NCBI GenBank assembly: GCA_965229305.1
Contig: CBDDIZ010000019.1
Location: 1 to 64,000, forward strand
Direction of reading: 5' to 3'
DNA from: JALHNI01 sp965229305
GTDB taxonomy: Bacteria > Acidobacteriota > Terriglobia > Bryobacterales > Bryobacteraceae
Length of the DNA: 64,000 nucleotides
Shown: piece by piece, positions 57,908-64,000 of the stretch
How positions within the stretch are numbered: the first letter of the stretch is position 1
Layout of the letters: the number at the start of each line of letters is the position of its first letter
Program-made: the position numbers and the translations under genes
The notes under the pieces: generated by a model
What the model saw: the letters and a program-made list of their open reading frames with translations, nothing else
Databases searched by the model: none
What the model was told of the DNA's origin: nothing

Positions 57908-59025
57908 CTGCTCACCGGCCCGGGCACCAGCTTCAACAGCACCACCTCCGGCGGCGCCCCGATGCGCGCCGGAATGCCTACCGTTCCCAAGCCCCGCGTC
58001 ACCCACAATCGCGACTTGCCCCGCTCGAACGCTCCGTAGGTATACGGCGTAAAGAAGCGCACCAGGTTGAACTGTTCGCCGAACAGCTCTACGTTCAGTT
58101 GCCCGCCGTGCGTATGCCCGCTCACCGTCAGGTTCCACCCCTGCTTCGCCGCCAGATGGAACACCTCCGGTGTGTGCGACATCAGCAGGTTGAACTCGCC
58201 GGGCACCACCAGCCGGCCCATCCCCACCAGGTGCGGTTTGTCCCGCGCCTGAAAGTCCACGCCGCCCAGATGCAGGTTCGCCTGGCCGAATCGGAGCGTC
58301 GTCCGTTCGCTGCGCAAAAAGCGAATCCCCACCCGCGCCGCCAAGTCACTCGCGTAGCCTTCAGCCTGGATGTAGTTTTCGTGATTGCCGTGGCAGCCGT
58401 AGACGCCGCTGTCGGCTTTCAGCCGCGCGATCTCGGCGATGCAATCGTCGAGCGGATCGCGTGAGCCGGTGATCAGGTCGCCGGTCACCATCGTCAGTTG
58501 CGGCTTGGTCTCGTTGAGCGCCTCGACGGCGCGCGCCAGTTCGCGGCGCGAGAGAAACGGGCTCAGGTGAATGTCGGAAATCTGCCCGATGCGCAGGCCA
58601 TGCAAGTCCGCGGGCAGGTCCGGCACCACGAGTTCGCGTTCGATCACCCGCGGGTCGAAGCGCGCGGCGATCAGGCCAAAGCCCATGGTCGCGACCGGCG
58701 CGGCCACCGCCGCCTGCAACAGTTTGCGCCTCCCCGGGTCGGTCTCCTGCGGCAAACGCCGCCGCACCAGCCAGCCGATCGGGAACGCCGCCACCAGGGC
58801 CGCCGACAACGCAAAGGCGGCACCCCGCACGCCGATCTCCCATTGCGCGGGCACCGCCCCGAACAGCAGCCGGCAGTTCAACGCCGCTCCGGCCCCGATC
58901 AGGGCGAGCCCCCCCCACAGCACAGGCCGCCAGCGCGGGAGAAACCATCGTTGCAGATAGACCCCCGCCGCCCCACCGGCCACGATCGCCACCAGGTCGG
59001 GCACGAAACGTGAGACAAATCTCAT
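57904..59025 (-). CDS. Membrane-anchored metallophosphoesterase (YkuE-like)
   Basis: About 373 residues from ATG 59025. The first 100 residues hold three or four membrane helices (LVAIVAGGAAGVYL, VLWGGLALIGAGAAL). The catalytic part has the usual metal motifs: ISDIHLSP, VTGDLI, GCHGNHE, MSHTPE and SGHTHGGQLN. Family members hydrolyse phosphoesters such as UDP-diacylglucosamine or lipid phosphates; the substrate here is open. The frame continues upstream to 59244 but without protein-like character. Divergent from the polysaccharide export permease. Confidence 0.87.
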   Translation of the reverse strand: MRFVSRFVPDLVAIVAGGAAGVYLQRWFLPRWRPVLWGGLALIGAGAALNCRLLFGAVPAQWEIGVRGAAFALSAALVAAFPIGWLVRRRLPQETDPGRRKLLQAAVAAPVATMGFGLIAARFDPRVIERELVVPDLPADLHGLRIGQISDIHLSPFLSRRELARAVEALNETKPQLTMVTGDLITGSRDPLDDCIAEIARLKADSGVYGCHGNHENYIQAEGYASDLAARVGIRFLRSERTTLRFGQANLHLGGVDFQARDKPHLVGMGRLVVPGEFNLLMSHTPEVFHLAAKQGWNLTVSGHTHGGQLNVELFGEQFNLVRFFTPYTYGAFERGKSRLWVTRGLGTVGIPARIGAPPEVVLLKLVPGPVSS

Positions 59026-59106
59026 CCAACTCCAGTGTAAACGGCCCCTCGAACAGCGCCCTGAAGTTGCCACTATCCTATCTAGGAAGGAGGAGTTCGG
59101 AGCATC

Positions 59107-59943
59107 ATGTTCACCAGCGCGGCGGTCCCCATCCGGATTCAAGCCGCCCGTCGCTTGCCCGATCGCCCCTTTCGTTCCGTCTGGGAAGCGCGGGAACTCC
59201 TGCTGGTCCTCGCCCGCCGCGACGTCCATCTGCGTTACCAGCACTCGGTGGCCGGCATCGGTTGGGCTCTGCTGCAGCCCTTACTCACCGTCCTGGTCCT
59301 CAGCGCGTTTCAAGCTCTGATGGGCCGCGGCGCCACGCCCGGCGTTCCGTATCCGCTCTATGCCGCCACGGCCCTGGTCCCCTGGACCTTCGTCGTCCAC
59401 GCCCTCACCCAATCCAGCCACTGCCTGCCCAAGCATGCCGGCATCATCTTCAAGGTTCACTTTCCCCGCCTCATCCTGCCGCTCTCGTCAGTCCTCGGCG
59501 CCGCGGCCGATTTCGCCGTCGGCATGGCCCTTCCCCCGCTGATGATGCTCTACTACGGCATCGCCCCCGGCTGGAGCCTGCTCGCGCTGCCCGTCTTCCT
59601 CCTCCAGGTCTTCGTCCTCGCCGCCGCCGCCGGCATCTGGCTCGCCTGGCTCAACGCCCGTTACCGCGATACGGCCAATTCCTTGCCCTTCGTCACCCAA
59701 CTCTGGTTCTTCCTCACCCCCATCGCCTACACCGCGGACCTCATCCCGCCGGGGTGGCGCTGGGCTGCCGGCCTGAACCCGATGCTCGGCATCCTCGAAG
59801 GCTTCCGCTGGTCACTGTTCGGCTCGGCCCATCCCTGGCTGGGCGCGTGGGTGCTCATGTCCTGGGCCACGATCCTGCTCCTGCTCCTCAGCGGCACGTT
59901 CATCTTCCTGCACTCCGAAGACGCTCTGGCCGATATCCTCTAG
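59107..59943 (+). CDS. ABC-2 type polysaccharide export permease (Wzm-like)
   Basis: A 278-residue inner-membrane protein with about six helices, matching the TagG/KpsM/Wzm permeases. DVHLRYQHSVAGIGWALLQPLLTVLVLSAFQ at the N-terminus is the family's first conserved block; WFFLTPIAYTADLIPPGWRWAAGLNPMLGILEGFRWSLFG is the second. It exports a lipid-linked glycan with the ATPase ten bases downstream. AAGGAGGAG precedes the ATG by ten or so bases. First gene of a surface-glycan locus that continues to the window end. Confidence 0.9.
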   Translation: MFTSAAVPIRIQAARRLPDRPFRSVWEARELLLVLARRDVHLRYQHSVAGIGWALLQPLLTVLVLSAFQALMGRGATPGVPYPLYAATALVPWTFVVHALTQSSHCLPKHAGIIFKVHFPRLILPLSSVLGAAADFAVGMALPPLMMLYYGIAPGWSLLALPVFLLQVFVLAAAAGIWLAWLNARYRDTANSLPFVTQLWFFLTPIAYTADLIPPGWRWAAGLNPMLGILEGFRWSLFGSAHPWLGAWVLMSWATILLLLLSGTFIFLHSEDALADIL

Positions 59944-59953
59944 AGAACGCACC

Positions 59954-60724
59954 TTGCCTCCGCACGCCCTCGAAGTCTCGCATCTCGGCAAGCAGTACCA
60001 GCGCGGCACGCCCGGTCCGAAGCGGGCGCACGAAGCCATCGAGCAGACCATCCGCCGTCTGTTGGGCCGCGCGGCGCCGCCCGCGGAGGACGCCCATTTC
60101 TGGGCCGTGCAGGATTGCTCCTTCACCGTTCAGCCCGGTGATACGGTGGCGCTGCTGGGCCGCAACGGCGCCGGCAAATCGGTTCTTCTCAAGATGCTCT
60201 CGCGCATCATCCAGCCCACCTGCGGCGAAGCGGTCATCCGCGGCCGCCTTACCGGCCTGCTCGAACTCGGCTCCGGCTTTCACCCGGAAATGACCGGCCG
60301 CGAGAACGTCTTCTTCAACGGCGCCGTGCTCGGGGTCCGCCGCGCCGCCATGGAGAAGAAGTTCGACGAGATCGTCGCCTTCTCCGAAATCGGGAATTTC
60401 CTCGACATGCCCGTCAAGCACTACTCGAGCGGCATGTACATGCGGCTGGCCTTCGCCATCGCCGCTCACATCGAAACCGACATCCTGCTACTCGACGAAG
60501 TGCTCGCCGTGGGCGACTCGGCCTTCCAGGAGAAATGCCTGGAGCGCATGCGCCACGCCGCCCGCCAGGGCACCACGATCCTGGTGGTGAGCCATGAGAT
60601 GAGCGTCCTCTCCCAGCTTTGCAGCCGGGGCCTTTACCTCCACCAGGGCCGACTCCTGCTCGATGGCACCGTCGAGGAAGCGACCGAGCACTACCGCCGC
60701 GAAACGGCTCAGCTCACCTACTGA
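59954..60724 (+). CDS. ABC polysaccharide export ATPase (Wzt-like, short form)
   Basis: A 256-residue ATPase of the teichoic-acid/O-antigen type. Walker A GRNGAGKS, the signature HYSSGMYMRLAFAIA, Walker B ILLLDEVLAVGDSAFQ and H-loop VVSHEM are all intact. It lacks the C-terminal carbohydrate-binding domain of long Wzt proteins, so glycan end recognition must lie elsewhere or be absent. The start is TTG 59954. Works with the permease upstream. Ends a few bases into the convergent glycosyltransferase. Confidence 0.9.
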   Translation: MPPHALEVSHLGKQYQRGTPGPKRAHEAIEQTIRRLLGRAAPPAEDAHFWAVQDCSFTVQPGDTVALLGRNGAGKSVLLKMLSRIIQPTCGEAVIRGRLTGLLELGSGFHPEMTGRENVFFNGAVLGVRRAAMEKKFDEIVAFSEIGNFLDMPVKHYSSGMYMRLAFAIAAHIETDILLLDEVLAVGDSAFQEKCLERMRHAARQGTTILVVSHEMSVLSQLCSRGLYLHQGRLLLDGTVEEATEHYRRETAQLTY

Positions 60725-61584
60725 TTCGCCCGCCGCCGTTCGCTCAAAAAGCCCGCGGCGTTGGCCACCTGCGAAAGCCCCATCAGCACGCACAAGGGCG
60801 CCGCGCGCCACGGCGGCTCGTGCCGCCAGGCAAAGCCCAATAAGGCCCCGTAAAACTTGCCGGCCGGCTCCACCCGCTGGGGCTGCTGCCTCCCCTCGCG
60901 CGCCCGCCGCAACTGCCATGCGCCTCGCCCGTAGTTCCAATGCTGCCGCCAGAACTGCGCCAGGTTCATGTGATGCGCATGCGCCACCACGGCGCGCGGC
61001 GCCACGGCGATTGGCCAGCCCCGCTGATGCCAGCGGTCGCAGAAGTCGCGATCCTCCGCCGCCGCCAGCGGAAAGCCCGCACAGAAGCCGCCCAGTTCCG
61101 CGAAGCGCACCGCCGGCACGCACAGGTTGTTTGACGCGAGAAAGGGCGGGCGCCCGGACTCTCCGGAATTGAAGTAGCCCTGGATGAACTCGGTCATCAG
61201 TTGGCTTGCCTGCGGACAGAGCTCCCCGCGCAGCGCATTGCGCGTGCCGCCGCCGGAGAGCGCGTCGGGATGCTGCCGCGTGTGGCGGTCCCATTCACGC
61301 AACCAGTCGGGCTCTGGACGGCAATCATCGTCGAGGAAGAGCAGGAACTCGCCCCTCGCCTCGCGGCCTCCCGCGTTGCGCGCCTTGGCCGGTCCGCCAT
61401 GCTCGGGCACGATGGCCCGGACGCCGGCCTGCGCGGTCACCGCCGCCGTCTCGGCGTCCGGCCCGTCGCTGACTACCAGCACTTCGAACTCAGTGGACGG
61501 ATAGTCCTGCGCCTGCACGGCCTGCAGGCACTCGGCCAGTTGCCGGGGCCGCCGGTAGGTAGGAATCACGATCGAGAAACGCAC
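60718..61584 (-). CDS. GT2 family glycosyltransferase
   Basis: A 288-residue inverting glycosyltransferase. It starts FSIVIPTYRRPRQLAECLQAV, has the metal/nucleotide motif FLLFLDDDCRPEPDWL and the acceptor-side AAEDRDFCDRW; the tail may contact the membrane (LLGFAWRHEPPWRAAPLCVLMGL). It probably adds a sugar to the glycan exported by the adjacent ABC genes, though it is coded on the opposite strand. Sugar unknown. Confidence 0.87.
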   Translation of the reverse strand: MRFSIVIPTYRRPRQLAECLQAVQAQDYPSTEFEVLVVSDGPDAETAAVTAQAGVRAIVPEHGGPAKARNAGGREARGEFLLFLDDDCRPEPDWLREWDRHTRQHPDALSGGGTRNALRGELCPQASQLMTEFIQGYFNSGESGRPPFLASNNLCVPAVRFAELGGFCAGFPLAAAEDRDFCDRWHQRGWPIAVAPRAVVAHAHHMNLAQFWRQHWNYGRGAWQLRRAREGRQQPQRVEPAGKFYGALLGFAWRHEPPWRAAPLCVLMGLSQVANAAGFLSERRRANQ

Positions 61585-61643
61585 GCGCCACCGTTCATCT
61601 TCTCAAGCCGCCCGGCTCGGGCAACAGGGCATACTGAAAGACG

Positions 61644-62618
61644 TTGCCGACCCCTGCGATCTCCATCGTCCTGTGTACCTACGATCGCCCGGCGTCCCTG
61701 GCCCGTTGTCTCACTTCCTTGCTCGCTCAGCAAATCGCTCATCCCTTCGAAATTCTCGTCGTCGACAACCACCCGCAATCCGGCCTCACGCCGCGCCATC
61801 CCGGCGTCCGCTGGCTCGAAGAACCCACGCCCGGCCTCTCGCACGCCCGCAACCGCGGCATCCTGGCCGCCCAAGGCGCCATCATCGTCACCACCGACGA
61901 TGATGTGGTCGCACCGCCGGATTGGCTCGAGCGCCTGACGCGGCCGCTCTTCGACAGCTCCGTCGCCGCCGTCACCGGCAACTGCCTCGCGGCCCGCCTC
62001 GAAACCGAAGCCGAAGCCCTCTTCGAAGCCTACGGCGGGCTGCGCCACGGCGACACTCCCGCCGACTTCGATCGGGCTTGGCTCGACACTTGGCGCCTCA
62101 CCTTCCCTCAGCTCTGGCGCATCGGCACCACCGCCAATGCCGCCTTCCGCGCCAGCCTCTTCCGCGACCCGTCCATCGGCCTCTATGACCCGCGCCTCGG
62201 CGCCGGCTCCCCGACTGGAGCCTGGGAGGACCTCTATGCCTTCTATCGGATGCTCCGCGCCGGCCATCGGATCGCCTACCGGCCGGAGGCCTGCCTGCGG
62301 CACTTCCATCGCGACACGCTCGACGGCCTCAGCCGCCAGCTATGCGGCTACCGTCGGGGCGAGACCGCCTTTCTCGTCCTCGTCCTGCTGCGCCACGGTG
62401 ACCTGCGCGCGCTCGGGCAGCTCTGCCTCTGGATTCCCTGGTGGCGCGCCATCCTGTTGGCCCAGGAAGCTGGACGCCGCCTGCGGGGACGGCGGCAATT
62501 CCCTTTCCGTCTGCTGGCCGCGGAGACGCTCGCGTACCTCCAGGGCCCGTGGTCGCTGTGGCGCGCCCATCGGCTTAGCCAAGCACGCGCTCGAACCAGT
62601 CCCTCGGCTCATACTTGA
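61644..62618 (+). CDS. GT2 family glycosyltransferase
   Basis: A 324-residue inverting glycosyltransferase starting ISIVLCTYDRPASLARCLTSL, with TTDDDVVAPPDW (DxD) and the catalytic-side GAWEDLYAFYRML. The C-terminal part after HFHRDTLDGLSRQL is basic and may sit on the membrane. The start is TTG 61644, 60 bases from the divergent GT2 start. The two GT2 proteins share little beyond the family blocks. The 3' end overlaps the radical SAM gene by 44 bases. Confidence 0.87.
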   Translation: MPTPAISIVLCTYDRPASLARCLTSLLAQQIAHPFEILVVDNHPQSGLTPRHPGVRWLEEPTPGLSHARNRGILAAQGAIIVTTDDDVVAPPDWLERLTRPLFDSSVAAVTGNCLAARLETEAEALFEAYGGLRHGDTPADFDRAWLDTWRLTFPQLWRIGTTANAAFRASLFRDPSIGLYDPRLGAGSPTGAWEDLYAFYRMLRAGHRIAYRPEACLRHFHRDTLDGLSRQLCGYRRGETAFLVLVLLRHGDLRALGQLCLWIPWWRAILLAQEAGRRLRGRRQFPFRLLAAETLAYLQGPWSLWRAHRLSQARARTSPSAHT

Positions 62619-63858
62619 GCAGCGCCGCCAACTCCGGCGCCACCTGCTGCCAGGAGTCGCCGAACTCGCGGTCGCTGGCTTCGGTGAACGCGAAGAAGTT
62701 CGGCAACTCGCGCGTCTGGTCGCCTTCCTCCAGAAACGCGATCGTCGAACGGATCGCCCCGGCGAGCGCCGCATCCTCCACCCGTGCCAGTTCCCGTTGC
62801 AGACGTTCCTTTGCCAAGCTCTTCACCCGCGCCGGCAACACTTGAATCGACAGGTACCGGGGGTCGAACAGCGGCACCAGTTGGGGCACCCGGCCGACGC
62901 GCTGGAAGCCACTCTCCCGCAGATAGGCGAACAGCTCATCGAGCGTCAGCACGTTGTAGATCTGCACGGTCACGCTCACGGTGGCCCAGGCGATCTTCCA
63001 CTCGTCGAACTTGGCGTCCAGCAACTTCAGGTTGCGGTCGATGTCGCTCCAGCGGGAGGGCCGGCGAATGTAGTCGTTCATCTTCTCGTAGCCATCGATG
63101 CTGCATAGCAGCGACACTTGCTTGAAGTGCGACCAGCGCGAGGTCACCCGTTCGGGCAGCGTGGTGAGGTTGGTGTTGTAGGAGAGCGAAATCTCGCCCG
63201 CGCGGCCGGAGGCGATGCACAGGTCCAGCAATTCGCCCATCTCCGGGACGATCAGCGGTTCGCCGCCGGCAAAGTGGAGCGCTTCCACCGTCGGCAGATT
63301 CTCGCGCAGCAGCCATTCGAGCGACTCCTGCTTCACCCAATTGTTCTGGCCTAGTACTCTCAGTTCTCGCTCGGCGAGGCGATAGCCGCGCGGCTGCACC
63401 TGGTTGTAGTGCGGCGCCCACAAACGCGAGGCCACCGGACCGCACATCCGGCAAGTGAGGTTGCAGGCATTGCCCAGCCGGATGTCGGCATAGCGGACCA
63501 CCGCGCCGTCCAAGGTGCCGTCGGGCGCCGTCCGCCGCAACAGGTCAGGCTTCCGGCCCCGTTCGAACCGCTCGTTCAAGTGCTGCCGGATGCTCACCCC
63601 GCCCGCGGCCTCGGCCTGCCGGCAACGCTCACAGGCCGCCGGCCATTGGCCCCCCGCCAGTTCCACCCGCGCCGCTTTCATCATCGGCGAGTTCAAAACC
63701 TGCTCGTCTGTGAGATGTTGAGAAACGTGCAGGCGTTCGCCCTGGGCATCGCGCAATTGATTGCCTTCACCCGTCGCGACGCAGCACAATTGATGGAAGC
63801 CTTGTTCATCGGTCATCCGATGTAACCAGGGGATGGCGCAAAAGTGATCTCGACCCAC
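62575..63858 (-). CDS. Twitch-domain radical SAM protein
   Basis: A 427-residue radical SAM enzyme. The N-terminus has FCAIPWLH and LCCVA, cysteines of an extra region, and CERCR further on; the [4Fe-4S]/SAM site is CNLTCRMCG, followed by LHFAGGEPLI. The C-terminal half is long and without an obvious SPASM cluster. Members of this twitch group occur in glycan and natural-product loci and modify unknown substrates. The start is GTG 63858. It may act on a sugar or on the carrier in the neighbouring glycan genes. Confidence 0.85.
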   Translation of the reverse strand: MGRDHFCAIPWLHRMTDEQGFHQLCCVATGEGNQLRDAQGERLHVSQHLTDEQVLNSPMMKAARVELAGGQWPAACERCRQAEAAGGVSIRQHLNERFERGRKPDLLRRTAPDGTLDGAVVRYADIRLGNACNLTCRMCGPVASRLWAPHYNQVQPRGYRLAERELRVLGQNNWVKQESLEWLLRENLPTVEALHFAGGEPLIVPEMGELLDLCIASGRAGEISLSYNTNLTTLPERVTSRWSHFKQVSLLCSIDGYEKMNDYIRRPSRWSDIDRNLKLLDAKFDEWKIAWATVSVTVQIYNVLTLDELFAYLRESGFQRVGRVPQLVPLFDPRYLSIQVLPARVKSLAKERLQRELARVEDAALAGAIRSTIAFLEEGDQTRELPNFFAFTEASDREFGDSWQQVAPELAALLKYEPRDWFERVLG

Positions 63859-63890
63859 CAGACTCTACCTTACCTTTCGCGGAGGCGCGC

Positions 63891-64000
63891 CTGATCGAAC
63901 GCCTGCTCGCGCGGCTCCAGCGCGTCACCTCCACCGGCGAGTTCATTCCTCAAGTCGACGGGCTCCGCTTCTTCGCGATGCTCATGGTGATTCTCCATCA
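63891..64000 (+). CDS. Acyltransferase-3-like protein, 5' part only
   Basis: Cut by the window end after 36 codons. The frame reads a short helix, then EFIPQVDGLRFFAMLMVILHH, the first membrane segment of acyltransferase-3 (OafA/NodX-like) proteins. No ATG, GTG or TTG lies in frame before this block; CTG 63891 with GGAGG five bases upstream (63881-63885) is the best start. It would O-acylate the surface glycan. The identity rests on a short stretch. Confidence 0.6.
   Translation, partial: MIERLLARLQRVTSTGEFIPQVDGLRFFAMLMVILH

Overview
The window reads as a chromosome segment of an Acidobacteriota bacterium, most likely of the Solibacter/Bryobacter lineage (Bryobacterales). This is inferred from high GC and from marker families: a DUF1552/DUF1592 gene pair, a secreted protein with a Solibacter-type (TIGR03437-like) C-terminal domain, an ECF sigma factor overlapping a TPR-bearing Ser/Thr kinase, PEP-CTERM proteins and many Tat-exported enzymes. 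I recognised no rRNA, tRNA, CRISPR array, IS element or prophage.

Layout. 1-2.9 kb (minus): ribH, nusB, an MFS exporter and a frameshifted ABC ATPase in one overlapping operon. 2.9-16.4 kb: secreted catabolic and redox enzymes (esterase, M20 peptidase, mannonate-dehydratase-like, amidohydrolase, enolase-superfamily dehydratase, two large c-type haem proteins, DUF1552), plus a protein with a diadenylate-cyclase-like domain. 16.5-21.2 kb: 7Fe ferredoxin, malate synthase, an NtrC-type regulator, a J-domain-like protein without HPD, a PilZ protein. 21.2-26.7 kb (minus): purQ-purL-purF and an aminotransferase, overlapping end to end. 26.8-38.4 kb: DinB-like protein, LolA-like secreted protein, 6-phosphogluconate dehydrogenase, hybrid histidine kinase, heparinase-like lyase, a sulfite dehydrogenase/cytochrome c pair, and a response-regulator phosphatase. 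38.5-41.2 kb: two broken genes and two small secreted proteins in a stretch that looks less GC-rich. 41.3-45.1 kb: two large extracellular proteins. 45.4-51.4 kb: ECF sigma factor and kinase, then a small unknown protein, a GT9 glycosyltransferase and a haem lipoprotein.

The most interesting region is 51.5-56.2 kb: six tightly packed plus-strand genes for a PhcB-like SAM methyltransferase, an acyl-CoA desaturase, an autoinducer-synthase-like GNAT, a haem-oxygenase-fold putative di-iron oxidase, an isoprenylcysteine-methyltransferase-like membrane enzyme and a PEP-CTERM protein. Together they look like a pathway that makes and decorates a fatty-acyl small molecule, possibly a diffusible signal or lipid. 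The end product cannot be read from sequence.

56.3-64 kb: an HTH/SEC-C protein, a stand-alone LigD-type polymerase domain, a metallophosphoesterase, and a surface-glycan locus (ABC-2 permease, ABC ATPase, two GT2 glycosyltransferases, a twitch-type radical SAM protein, and an acyltransferase cut by the window end that appears to start at CTG). Genes are dense: many adjacent genes overlap by 1-20 bases, and four convergent pairs end inside one shared CTAG/TTAG tetranucleotide. Five inferred frameshifts in two genes are all of the single-base-deletion type, so sequencing error must be weighed against true gene decay.
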